Shown here: one piece after another, positions 17,814-27,400 of the stretch | Position numbering within the stretch: the first letter of the stretch is position 1 | Layout of the letters: the number at the start of each line of letters is the position of its first letter | DNA from: Halovenus rubra | GTDB lineage: Archaea > Halobacteriota > Halobacteria > Halobacteriales > Haloarculaceae | NCBI RefSeq assembly: GCF_026586665.1 | Contig: NZ_JAODIY010000016.1 | Location: forward strand, 21,112 to 85,111 | Direction: 5' to 3' | Length of the DNA stretch: 64,000 bases | The notes under the pieces: model-generated | Databases searched by the model: none | Told to the model about the DNA's origin: nothing | The model's input: only the letters and a program-made list of their open reading frames with translations | Program-made: the position numbers and the translations under genes

Positions 17814-18766
17814 AGCTCCTGCAGGTGCTGTGCGAACTGTCGAAGGGCCTCAGCAGTCGGCTGTGTTGCTGGCCACCACTCTGGCACTGTTCTGTGCTTG
17901 GTATCGATTGTTAGTTCCTCGCACCAGTCGTCCGGAATAGCTGACGCACCGAACCGTGCGCCGACGACCGCCCCAGTGACTGCCCCAACGGTATCCGTAT
18001 CACGACCCATGTTGACCGCCTTGATAATCCCCTCTTGCGGATCGGCAGCTGTGAGTCCATGATAGAGACCAGTCTGGAGCGTATGAATCACGTAGCCACT
18101 CGACTGGAGTGTCGCCGGATCGATGTCGTCTGGGACGGGTCGAAGTGCGTCGAGTAGTTCCTGTGGCGCGTCCCCAGCAACATTATTAAGCGCAGAGTCC
18201 AGTGGATCAAGATCGCCAGCTAGGAGGCTTGCCAGCGTCCGATTCAGGACAGCACAGCCGTACGTGCAGCGCGGGTCTGCATGTGTGATGGCTGAGGAGG
18301 TTTGACTGATCTCTTGGAGTCGCTTCGGGTCGTCTTGGAATGCTATCGCGTAGGGGACACACCGCATGACGCTGCCGTTGCCAGCGTTCTGTCCCTCGGG
18401 ACGGGACTCCCAGACGGTCTGCCCCGCTGTGTCCCAGTCATCGCCACGCTTGAGACGACGCAATGTCTCGGTAGTCATCAACCCCACGTCGAACGGATGG
18501 CTGTCGTACCAGGCGACGAACCGTTCAGCGACGTCTGCTGGCTTGAACCCATCACACTGGACGAGGCTCTGGGCAATACACAGCGCAAGTTCCGTGTCAT
18601 CTGTGACTGTGCCTGGTGGCTTCTTGTGTGTCCCACCACCAAGCATCTCCGTCACTTCCCCGTGTTCGCCCTTGATTTCGGCAGTTGATTTGAACTCAAC
18701 TGGGCGGCCCAGCGCATCACCACAAGCCAGTCCCAACAGGAGTCCTGTTGCTCTGTTCCCATCCAT
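17810..18766 (-). CDS. ADP-ribosylglycohydrolase family protein
   Basis: I use the start at ATG 18766 (MDGNRATGLLLGLACGDALG), where the family begins. An upstream in-frame ATG adds 14 unrelated residues. Two magnesium-binding signatures of the DraG/ARH family are intact. They are GTVTDDTELALC (about residues 50-61) and the C-terminal NMGRDTDTVGAVTGAV (about 254-269). NGSVMRCVP lies between them. Family members remove ADP-ribose from proteins, nucleic acids or O-acetyl-ADP-ribose. At 318 residues it is full length. It is the first gene of an operon with the HAD-like protein and may belong to an ADP-ribosylation-reversal or defence function. No partner ADP-ribosyltransferase is seen nearby. Confidence 0.9.
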   Translation of the reverse strand: MDGNRATGLLLGLACGDALGRPVEFKSTAEIKGEHGEVTEMLGGGTHKKPPGTVTDDTELALCIAQSLVQCDGFKPADVAERFVAWYDSHPFDVGLMTTETLRRLKRGDDWDTAGQTVWESRPEGQNAGNGSVMRCVPYAIAFQDDPKRLQEISQTSSAITHADPRCTYGCAVLNRTLASLLAGDLDPLDSALNNVAGDAPQELLDALRPVPDDIDPATLQSSGYVIHTLQTGLYHGLTAADPQEGIIKAVNMGRDTDTVGAVTGAVVGARFGASAIPDDWCEELTIDTKHRTVPEWWPATQPTAEALRQFAQHLQEL

Positions 18767-18840
18767 TTCGAGGTACCCTCTTGTATCGGTCTTTCGAGTC
18801 AGACACAATTTAGCTACCGGAACACATCACCAGAGTAGGT

Positions 18841-18865
18841 GAGAACTGAGCTCTCGTGAGTTCTC
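18841..18865. promoter_or_regulatory. Inverted repeat, possible operator
   Basis: GAGAACT (18841-18847) and AGTTCTC (18859-18865) form an inverted repeat with a GAGCTC palindrome between them. It sits in the 190-base divergent region upstream of the ADP-ribosylglycohydrolase operon and the 18,999 gene. An operator role is plausible from position only. Confidence 0.25.
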
Positions 18866-18998
18866 TTTGAGTGTCATTGGAGAGGGTGGACATATGCTTT
18901 AGAGTCTTTAGAGGCTGATTGCCAGACCAAAGCAAATCACCTGTATTCCGTCTTTTAAATAACACTACAATTTTCCACCTGGTCACTGAAGTAGCCAT

Positions 18999-19466
18999 AT
19001 GCTCGTTGACGAGGAACACATCATCGAAGAAATCGAGATTGAGGAGCGGGAACTCTATGGCGACTTACCGGGTGTTCACCTGCGGTACAACCATACTGAT
19101 CCAGACATCATCAGAGACGGGATTGATTTCGTCGCTGTCATTGAGGAGTCAGAGGAGGTGTATCGCATCGATTACAGAGGGTATGCCTTTGGTAGCATGC
19201 GAGTGACAGCGGATGGTGTCGAACAACTCGGGAAGGATCTACTCGGTAATCCCGATCCCATCCCGAATTGGACGCTGAAGCCAGAGACTGTCGATGCTGA
19301 CAATTTGCCATGGTGGGTGCCGGAGGAGACGCCTATCGCCCCGACAATCTCCTGTGAAGTGTGTGCAGATGAAATTTCCGTCCGCGACGTTCTCACACCC
19401 CAGCGACCCCTATTGGAAGTTGAGGCTGATATGCTTTGCCGCGACTGTTGGGAGAGGCATTCATAA
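18999..19466 (+). CDS. C-terminal zinc-finger hypothetical protein
   Basis: A 155-residue acidic protein beginning MLVDEEHIIEEIEIEEREL. The C-terminus holds two Cys pairs, CEVCADE (about residues 121-127) and CRDCWERHS (about 147-155), suggesting one bound zinc. The first 110 residues are beta-rich and unknown to me. An AT-rich TTTTAAATAA motif about 40 bases upstream may be the promoter. It converges with the pentapeptide-repeat gene, leaving 16 bases between them. Function unknown. Confidence 0.55.
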   Translation: MLVDEEHIIEEIEIEERELYGDLPGVHLRYNHTDPDIIRDGIDFVAVIEESEEVYRIDYRGYAFGSMRVTADGVEQLGKDLLGNPDPIPNWTLKPETVDADNLPWWVPEETPIAPTISCEVCADEISVRDVLTPQRPLLEVEADMLCRDCWERHS

Positions 19467-19482
19467 GGGGTGACTGCAGCAT

Positions 19483-21567
19483 CTAGAGGTCGCCTGCACC
19501 GACCAATAGTGGGACAACTGCACGATGAACATCAGACTTCTCCGTCTCGGAAGATCCACCTTCGAGAAGTTCACGAAGACGAACCCGCTCATGCCGAATC
19601 ATTGCCTTCCGAACTTCACTACTGGTTGCGACGCCTGCTCCCGCGTCGAAGGCAGCATCAGTCACAGGAACTGGGACAAGATAGTCAAGGTCTGCCAGAT
19701 CAGTCGCGAGGTGGCTGAACGCAAACTCGCCCTCGTCGCGCTCGTAAACGCCTGCAAGCTTGGCTGAACTGAGAAATTCAGCTGAGTTCGATTCTGAATC
19801 GATAAGTTCGAATCCGAATACGAGCCAGCTGCTGGTCGGGTCGTTTACCTGTGTCGCGGCAGTCCGGGCTACTGAGAGCGCATCATCCATAACTTCGTGC
19901 CACTCTTGTGATTCAATCTCACCAAGGGCATCGAGGAACGTTTTTGTCTTCCCAGGAACCTCTTCTGCCAAGTGTGTGAGTGCAATCGGAACCGAAAAAT
20001 CTGGGCCAACTGCAGTCACGGGGACAGAGAGGTTAGTGTTTTCGAGCGATTCCGGATGCACGAGAACGAGTTCCCACCGCCGATAGCGTTCTTCAACGCT
20101 CGCGTCAATGTTGGTGAGAAACTCTGCCTCCTCCAGCGTTGGGTCGGTCGCGAACCGAGCGTCCTCGAAAGTCGGCTCAACCATGAACTCCGCGTCGTCA
20201 AAGGAAACTTGATCCGTGAACTGGGATTTCGAGAAGTTGGGGGTGCCGGTGAACAGCGTGTCGTCGAACCAGACTTGTCCCTCGAACGTACTGGAGCGGA
20301 ACAGTGCTTGGCTGTTGTACTCTGTGCCGGTGAAGTCAGCATCTCCTTCGACTGTTGCGGAGAACTGGAAGTGCTCGAACGCAGTATCTGTACAGTCCAG
20401 GTCACCCTCGATAGTTGTGCCAGCCATCCAGGTTGATGTCTCGGTGTCGTCAACGTTCTGATACTGCAGATCGCTCTCAAAGTGGACGTCCCGAAGGTGC
20501 CCCGGGCCGTTCAGTGTCGCATTCGAGAAATCTGCAGTTCCTGCGATTTCGGCGTGTGTGAACCAGACTTCGTCGTCAAAGACCGCCGTTGTCGCTGAGA
20601 AGCGTCCATTGGAGATCACCATCGACGCGAAGTCGGCTTTCCCCCCGATTTCAGCTCCATCGAGAATGACTGGTCCCCCTTTGACGCGCACGTCTTCGAA
20701 CTGTCCACTCTCTTCAACTGTCAGCTTGCTTCCTTGGAGGTCTTCGCCGACCACCATGTGATCACAGTTGAGCTCACCACCGATGTGTGTCTTCTCAAGG
20801 GCAAGCGAGCCAGTGATGGATACACCCACGAAGTCAACGTTCCCGTCAACCGTCATCCCAGTCGTGTCGAAGTCACCTTCAACAGAGAGCATCGTTGCGT
20901 CGATATGCCAGTCGAAGGTCGTCCCTGCGAGGACGAATGGGCCGTCAATCTTACCGCGCGCGAACTTGAGCGAAGACGCGAACGAGCCATCTTCGAAGGT
21001 CACCGGTCCTTCGACGGTAACATCACGCCAGTCGACGTATTGAGCGTCGACATTGTTGGCGACGATTCCTCCCTTGACGGTTGCACCCTGCCAGTACAAT
21101 CCCTTCTGGAGTGCGGTGTCGACAAGACTGACTGGACCCTCGAAGACGGTATTCTCCGCCTTGAGTTCCTGCATAATTGTTGCACCATCGAGGATCACTG
21201 GAACGGTGATTCGTGCATCAGTAAGGTCAACGACCCCGTCGATAATTGCGCCCCGCAGATCGAGTGGGCGTTCGTCTGGCGTCGTAATCGTCTCGCCAGC
21301 GAGGTCAAGCCCGGGCAGGTACGCGCCAGCGAAGCTGTTGTGCGTTGGGCCTTCTTCGAGAGCTGTCAGAAACGATTCAGTGGCCTTCTCCCGCGGGTAC
21401 TCCTTGTCGACGCCATGGAACAGACACGTTTCGACATCTGCCGCCGGGAGAGTGTGCGGACACTGGACGGTCTCCGGTGGGCGTGATAGTGAGATGATAT
21501 CGGCAGGTTCTGTCTCTGTTAGGTGTTCGTACTCGTATGAGCATTGTTGTTGTTTGTTTGTAACCAT
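19483..21567 (-). CDS. Large pentapeptide-repeat-like protein
   Basis: A 694-residue protein. The N-terminal ~60 residues carry Cys/His pairs (QCSYEYEH, VQCPHTLP, TCLFHG) that could bind metal. From about residue 78 to 475 there is a long right-handed-helix repeat with hydrophobic residues every five positions, e.g. LDLRGAIIDGVVDLTDARI and FDDTLFTGTPNFSKSQFTD, as in A(D/N)LxF pentapeptide proteins. The last ~200 residues form a separate globular region (RYRRWELVLVHPESL onward). Some pentapeptide proteins mimic DNA and protect gyrase. The role here is unknown, but the fold and the island context make a DNA-mimic or immunity-type role thinkable. Confidence 0.75.
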   Translation of the reverse strand: MVTNKQQQCSYEYEHLTETEPADIISLSRPPETVQCPHTLPAADVETCLFHGVDKEYPREKATESFLTALEEGPTHNSFAGAYLPGLDLAGETITTPDERPLDLRGAIIDGVVDLTDARITVPVILDGATIMQELKAENTVFEGPVSLVDTALQKGLYWQGATVKGGIVANNVDAQYVDWRDVTVEGPVTFEDGSFASSLKFARGKIDGPFVLAGTTFDWHIDATMLSVEGDFDTTGMTVDGNVDFVGVSITGSLALEKTHIGGELNCDHMVVGEDLQGSKLTVEESGQFEDVRVKGGPVILDGAEIGGKADFASMVISNGRFSATTAVFDDEVWFTHAEIAGTADFSNATLNGPGHLRDVHFESDLQYQNVDDTETSTWMAGTTIEGDLDCTDTAFEHFQFSATVEGDADFTGTEYNSQALFRSSTFEGQVWFDDTLFTGTPNFSKSQFTDQVSFDDAEFMVEPTFEDARFATDPTLEEAEFLTNIDASVEERYRRWELVLVHPESLENTNLSVPVTAVGPDFSVPIALTHLAEEVPGKTKTFLDALGEIESQEWHEVMDDALSVARTAATQVNDPTSSWLVFGFELIDSESNSAEFLSSAKLAGVYERDEGEFAFSHLATDLADLDYLVPVPVTDAAFDAGAGVATSSEVRKAMIRHERVRLRELLEGGSSETEKSDVHRAVVPLLVGAGDL

Positions 21568-21723
21568 AGAATGAATTGATTGTCTACCTACATAAAGCTG
21601 GATTCAATTCGAATGTATTCGATGGGTTTAATTCCTCACATTAGATTGTTGATCAAAAAATGCGCCTTCCGCACTTGGGTTCTTGCTCTAATTGACTGTA
21701 GTCAGTATATCTGGATTTCTGAG

Positions 21724-22401
21724 TTACTCCACGGGAGTAGTTTTGAGAATATGTGACTCAAGCTCATCCAAAAAATCCGAATCATATTTTTTGTGGACAT
21801 CATTAACGCACCATAACCCAGATTTTCGTATTTTCTCATTTGGGCTATATTTCCCTAACCAAGTTGATGATCTCGGATCAATTGCTTCTTTTTCAAAATT
21901 ACTCAATAATGCGATAAGATTGCGCTCAAGATAATTTCGACTTTCGGCAGTATTGACATTTATCCACAAGAAAGGCAACTCGCGTATATAGTTACTCACC
22001 TGTTCCTCAAGCAACTGCTCCTCATCCCGTGTTTCCGGAACAGCAGAATCCCCGGCGCCCCACTCCGGAAAATCAGAATGTAACCCATCTCGTTCTATCA
22101 GCGCTTCTCCTATGTGTAAACGAAATCGTGAAGCTCGATGACGGCCCCCTCCTGGATAGTTCCCAGTTAATGGTCCACGATGTTGATATAAGCGGTCCCA
22201 CAAATCACCCGATTTTCCAGTTCTAGTTATCCTTTGTTGGGTTGTTTCTTCGCGTTCTGTATTTGAAAAGAAAAAATAGATTCCTTGATCTGGCCAATTC
22301 AGATAGCCATCACAATTTTTGAGTTTTCGTTTTCCGTTCACACGCTCCTCCAAGAGTTCAAGCAGATTATAAAGTCTCTCTATATCTTCTTTTCGACCCA
22401 T
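21724..22401 (-). CDS. GIY-YIG-like nuclease
   Basis: A 225-residue protein with the core of a GIY-YIG domain. GIYFFFSN (about residues 40-47) corresponds to GIY, and RTGKSGDLWDRLYQHRG to the YIG-helix with conserved Arg and His. GGGRHRASRFRLHIGEAL follows, then ERNLIALLSN, whose Glu would be the metal ligand. The second Tyr motif is altered (RTG in place of YIG). This RTG/RxH/GG-HR-S-FRLH pattern is one I associate with a prokaryotic subfamily of predicted endonucleases. It could be a solitary restriction-like enzyme. Monocistronic in an AT-rich setting, typical of transferred genes. Confidence 0.65.
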   Translation of the reverse strand: MGRKEDIERLYNLLELLEERVNGKRKLKNCDGYLNWPDQGIYFFFSNTEREETTQQRITRTGKSGDLWDRLYQHRGPLTGNYPGGGRHRASRFRLHIGEALIERDGLHSDFPEWGAGDSAVPETRDEEQLLEEQVSNYIRELPFLWINVNTAESRNYLERNLIALLSNFEKEAIDPRSSTWLGKYSPNEKIRKSGLWCVNDVHKKYDSDFLDELESHILKTTPVE

Positions 22402-22710
22402 ATTTGAGGTATATAGTTAGAACGTATTAAATATTTCAAATAGAATTTGGATCTCCTCAAATTCACACGATAGCCGAGGATTGACATGAAATTGTTTTGT
22501 ACATTCGTCTTTAGCTACGCTGGACAAGCCGCGTGAAGGCTGCTCTGGCAGAGTGCTGATCGGTGTAACAGCTGTTCATATCAGACGCCAAAGTAGCTCT
22601 CGACCCTCCAAATCTGAATCTGGATCTATTACGCCGCTGTCTCCCGATTGGAGCTTTAGCTAAAGACGATTAATTGTTTTGTATTATAAATTCATCCGCT
22701 AATCTGTAGC
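22402..22710. other. Non-coding gap upstream of transposase remnant
   Basis: AT-rich DNA of about 310 bases. It holds promoter-like A/T runs next to the GIY-YIG start, and its right part presumably includes eroded left-end sequence of the ISH3-type element. I could not align any of it to a transposase frame and see no ORF or clear terminal repeat. Confidence 0.4.
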
Positions 22711-23449
22711 AGTGAATACTTCGTTGTCAAGTACCGCCGCTTTGCGCTGATTGACGAGAACGACGGCTAGTTCGTGAGCCGGCTGAAGCCGAACGCCAAC
22801 CCGGAGATAGCGGCGGAGTTACGGGAATGGCGTGGCGACGCCATTCGCTTAACAGACGAGCAAATCCAAGATGTCGTGGACGACCACCACCGAGAGTACA
22901 TCGATGTGAAGGTCGAAGCGACGTTTCAGCGACGCGAGTACGCGGGCACGCAATCGTACGATAGCAAGACGTTCCGCGTCGTCGGCGTCCTCGTTCCGGA
23001 CGCCGACGACTACATCTGTACATCACAGATCACCCGAGAGAAGAGTTTCTACCAGCAGTCTAGCGACAATCTATCGATGTCGGTGGGAGGTAGAACTGCT
23101 GTTTCGTGAGCTGAAGACGCAGTACAAACTAGATGAGTTCGATAAGAGCAAGACGTACATCGTGGAGACTCTGCTGTACGCAGCGTTGCTGTCGCTGTTA
23201 GTAAACTGTAATCTGTCGGCACTGGTCACCAAGCGAACTGACGATGAGATCGTGTTTCCGCCCGAGCGTAGGGCGGCGATCTTCCGGTCGCACGCCCAAC
23301 TCACCCTCTCTGAACTCGGCGAGTATCTCGGCTATTCGCCACCGCCACTGCTGGAGCGGTTGATCGAAGACGCTCAGAAAATCCACCAGCAACGACCGAT
23401 ACTGCAAGAGACGCTCTCTACCGCCACACAACCGAGAGGTGAAGCCTAA
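22711..23449 (+). pseudogene. Wrecked ISH3/IS4-type transposase, C-terminal two thirds
   Basis: Three frames joined together read like a haloarchaeal IS4-superfamily (ISH3-type) transposase. The pieces are YRRFALIDENDG, stop, FVSRLKPNANPEIAAELREW, YSKTFRVVGV-type strand SYDSKTFRVVGVLV, then after frameshifts RWEVELLFRELKTQY (the catalytic Glu region, E in LFRELK) and YSPPPLLERLIEDAQKIHQQ to TAA 23449. A TAG at 22768-22770 replaces the expected Trp codon. At least one frameshift lies between about 23010 and 23085. The N-terminal third is missing. A dead insertion immediately upstream of the BREX locus. Confidence 0.85.
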
Positions 23450-23501
23450 GTAAAGACAAATGAGTGCAAACTATCTATTGCGACAGATTCAGGATTCGAC
23501 G

Positions 23502-23543
23502 CCCGAAAAGGAGCGTCCTGTGTGGAATGGCGCTTTTTCGGGG
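23502..23543. terminator. Hairpin between transposase remnant and BREX
   Basis: CCCGAAAAGGAGCG (from 23502) can pair with CGCTTTTTCGGGG (23531-23543), with small bulges, around a 15-base loop. It may terminate read-through into the BREX operon or be a leftover of the transposon end. Confidence 0.35.
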
Positions 23544-23615
23544 TGGGGCAACCGCCCATCCTTTCCCCCTACCACTGATAACTCACCAATAATCCTCCAG
23601 TGAGGGGCGTAGACC

Positions 23616-23625
23616 AAATATAAAG
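23616..23625 (+). promoter_or_regulatory. TATA box of the BREX operon
   Basis: AAATATAAAG is centred about 30 bases before the brxA ATG (23650), in the spacing expected for an archaeal promoter with a very short leader. It is the only good promoter before brxA, brxC1, brxB and brxC2, which overlap one another. Confidence 0.5.
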
Positions 23626-23649
23626 TGGGTCGGTTTAGTCTACCAACGT

Positions 23650-24489
23650 ATGACCCTCATATCCGATGGAGGTGACGCTCCTCTCTCATCGTTGTCTGGA
23701 CAACTTTCGCCAGACGAGGTCAACATGGATCTAACGATGTGCGGTCTCCTTGTTGATCGGGCTGAGGAACTGGCTCAGCTCTATGCAGACCAAGGGAACT
23801 GGAACGATGTAAAAGAGATCTGGTTCAACGAGCGCCTCTCGAATCGGAGCACACGGGGAAGCTCCCAGAAAATTTTCCGGGTACTGACATCGCGTTTCAA
23901 AAATGCACCGACAACTCTCCCGAAACCGAGTGTTCTTCCCCAGGTGTTTGACCAGTGTGACACGACCCGAGACAAGGCACAAATCCTCTATCTGTATCTT
24001 ATTTCTGATGATGCCTTGGTTCGGTACGTCGTCCACGAGTACAGTGCTCGTTTAGCTCGGGGTGAGCCAAATCCACTGGATTTCTCGAACGAGACTCTCT
24101 CAACAATCCTTAGCAACCTCACCTATTCCGATGGCAGCAGCTTTGATTATGCAGAATCGACGACGGAACGGTGGTGCGAAGGGATTCGATCTGTTATGCG
24201 TGAAATCGGGGTTCTCGATGGACAACAAGCGGTAGAAGGAGATCCCTCGTCAGTAGGAACTATCCCACTTCTTGTCGCATTGGACTATTCGTTTGAGACG
24301 GGTGATGAAGACTGGATTACAGCCCCTAGAGGATTGCTATACCTTTTCCAACCGGAGCAACGCTGGGAAGAACTGTTCGACCGTGCTGCAAACACCACCG
24401 CGTGGGAATATATCGAACTTCACGGAGATCTAGACTTACGCCCCAGTGAAGAAACGTATTCGTGGCTTCAAAATGGAGGTGACAGTTGA
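23650..24489 (+). CDS. brxA: BREX protein BrxA (DUF1819-like)
   Basis: This 279-residue protein has the features of BrxA, a small helical NusB-like DNA-binding protein that opens many BREX operons. They are WFNERLSNRSTRGSSQKIFR near residue 60, followed by LYLYLISDDALVRYVVHEY and a late WEYIELHGDLDLRPS. In studied BREX systems BrxA is needed for, or modulates, phage exclusion, though its biochemical task is not settled. It starts the operon, and its stop overlaps the following ATG by one base (TGATG). A strong Shine-Dalgarno for that next gene (GGAGGTGA, 24475-24482) lies in its last codons. Confidence 0.85.
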   Translation: MTLISDGGDAPLSSLSGQLSPDEVNMDLTMCGLLVDRAEELAQLYADQGNWNDVKEIWFNERLSNRSTRGSSQKIFRVLTSRFKNAPTTLPKPSVLPQVFDQCDTTRDKAQILYLYLISDDALVRYVVHEYSARLARGEPNPLDFSNETLSTILSNLTYSDGSSFDYAESTTERWCEGIRSVMREIGVLDGQQAVEGDPSSVGTIPLLVALDYSFETGDEDWITAPRGLLYLFQPEQRWEELFDRAANTTAWEYIELHGDLDLRPSEETYSWLQNGGDS

Positions 24490-27400
24490 TGGTCGATGCG
24501 AGTTGGTTTGAAGACCTTCCAGACGATTTCGAGGAATCGGTCCGCATCGACAGGGATGAACGCGATCATCGCAAGCGCGCAATGCAGTCATATCACGTAA
24601 CGTCGGACTCTCAACGCTTCATTCGAGACTTCGTCGACCGGATGCTTGGCCAGGCGGATGATATGCGTACTGGGTCAAACTACTGGCTCTACGGCTATTA
24701 CGGCAGCGGAAAGAGCCATCTTCTGACTGTCCTCGACGGATTGCTTGATACCGATTGGCTCGAAGGACAATATAACGATGTCTGGGGTGACCTTACGCAA
24801 GTAACAGAGGATTCCAGTGTGGACCAATTGCGTGACAATTGGCGGAATATCCACGACGAATATTATGTCATCCCCGTCTCGATCAATCTTCTGAAATACC
24901 AGGGGCAAAAGCAGCGGAGTTTCAGTGAGATCGTTCTCAGACACGCTCATCAGGACCCCGATCTGACTGGTGTTGACGACGAAATCTCGAATGGACTCTC
25001 CTCACAGCTTGATGTCGCCTATTTCGAGAAGTGGTTCCGGACGACCGATGTATGGCCCAACCGCCAGACTCGTGCACAAGAGGTGCTTGAAACAGTCACT
25101 GCCGAGAGCGATGGGTACGACTGGGATTCGGAAAGCCTGTGGAAGGATATCCAGAGCTACAATGCGCTCGCGGATGTGGTTCTACCAAAACTCTTCGAGG
25201 AGGTGAATGAAACCCGTGATGGGTACACGGACCTCAGACCCTCGGATATCGATCCAGAAGAAGTGGTGACACGGCTGAATCAACTGCGTGAAGAACGGGA
25301 GGAAGAGTTAGGGACACCGGTGAAGTTGGTGTTGCTTCTCGACGAGGTGAGTCTCTTTATTGGGACGGACTTCGAGCGCCTGACTGAACTCCAGACGCTC
25401 GCGGAGAACATCGATGATATCGGCGATGGCGATATTCAACTCGTCGCGACAGCACAAGCCAAAATTGAAGACGTCCAACCGAAATTTGCCGCTCACGGAG
25501 CCGATTTTAGTATCGTCAAAGACCGTTTCCCGCACCGCTACCAGCTACCCAGTAAACACGTTGGCAACATCGCAAAGCGGCGTCTGTTCGAGAAGTCCGA
25601 CCAAGGCGAGGCCCGAGTTCGTGAGGTACTCGAGGAGGCCTCGGTAAAACCGACCGAATCCCTGGTTTACAACGAAATCAAGCAGAATACGAAACCGCCA
25701 CTCGACAGCATCGACGATGAAGAGCTCGTTGAGTTCTATCCATTCCTTCCCTATCACGCTCCTCTGTTCCTCGAAATACTGTTCAATCTCAGACAGGAAG
25801 CCCCTGACCCCGCAAAATCAATCTTCTCGGGGACTGCGCGTGCGATTCTTGCACTCATGCACAATCTCCTCCAGGGTTGGGTTGAAAACGGATATCCCGA
25901 CCACGTCGTCACGCTGGTCGATTTCTATGAACTGATCAAACCAGAGCTGGAGGAGACCCTCGAAAAAGACGTTCGAGTTATCGGAGAGCTACCCGACGAT
26001 GACGAGGGTGAGGAGAATAGGTCGCAAAAGGGAGGGAGAAGTATTGCAGACGAAGTCGCAGATGGCAATCTGAAAGCGTTCGATCTCGACGTGGCGAAAG
26101 CCGTGTTGTTGCTGCAGCACGTCCACGATATCGTCCCACTGAACGAGGGGAACATCGCCGTCTCCGTGATGTCTGACCTCAACGGTCGGTCGTGGATTAG
26201 CACGCAAAACCGAGTCGAAGAATCGCTGGGGAGGCTCCAGAAATTCATCCGACCGACTGAAGACGAATCTGGTGCCAGATACCGGTTCGCCACACAAGAA
26301 GAGCGACTCATCTACGATGAGACCGAGGCAAACGAGGAAGATCCAGACTGGGATGCTATTCTCCACGCATTGGACGAGCATCTCTGGGAGCGAATTATGC
26401 AGGATCTTTCCCTTCCGGAGTCCGTTCCGTATAGTGAATCCGGTGACGAATATCCCGTCGCATATGAATTTAGTCTCGACGGTGTTGGGTTCGAGACAAC
26501 CAGGGAAGCCAAGGGAGGTCTAGAAGTCTCCACTGCAGTGCAGGGTGTTCATCCAAGCTATTCGCCAGACAATGGGGATGAAGAAACTCTTTACTGGGAG
26601 ATCGATACTGACGGACTCGACGACCTTCGGAAGCACATCGTCGAGTGGTGGGCGCTTCGGGACGCGATCTCGACACACACTGCCCCACCTGCTGTTGAAC
26701 GAGATCTCGACCGGCGGGCTAGTGCTGTCAGAAGCAAACTCGTCAGCGCGATGCAGAGCGGTTCCTACACGGTGAAAGATCGAACGAACATCGGGACTCT
26801 CACGAAAGCAGTACAAACTGCGGTCGATGTCGGATATCCGGACGACTTCCACCCGATGATGCTCCAAGTGACCGACGACCGACTGCAAGAACTCGCCGAG
26901 CTTTCCACTGAAGATCCGCTCCCAGCATGGGCGCATACAATACAGGTCCCCTCCTCAGATCCATCCGCGAGCCACGGAAAGAAAAGCATTCAGCGAAATG
27001 TATTGTCGCTCACTGGCCGGCAGTTGAAGGACAAAGAGGACGGTCTCAATATGAATACGGTCCTGGATGGAATTGCTGATGAAAAACTATTCTACGATGA
27101 GGCCCGCCCTGCATTGCGTGCTATCATCTGGGGATTCTGTCGAGAAGGTCGGCTTGTTCCTGTCGACGAAGACGGGAACACGCTCGCAAATGAAGTCGTT
27201 CTCGAGCAAAACCAGCTATCGACGACGAGACTGAAACTCCTTCCGCGTGAGCCGATCGGTAATCTCCTCGAAGAGGGTGATTTCAAGCAGACCACAGAGA
27301 CAGTCGCTGATGGACTTATCAATCTCCAGGAAGCGAATACACAGCTCCGTTCTGCGCTCACTGGTCTCCAAGAGGACGTCCAATTGGTTGCAGACACGGA

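Noticed and set aside
20734..21486. 250-codon plus-strand ORF opposite the pentapeptide gene
   Set aside because: Antisense to strongly periodic coding sequence, with no domain. The minus strand shows the repeat pattern.
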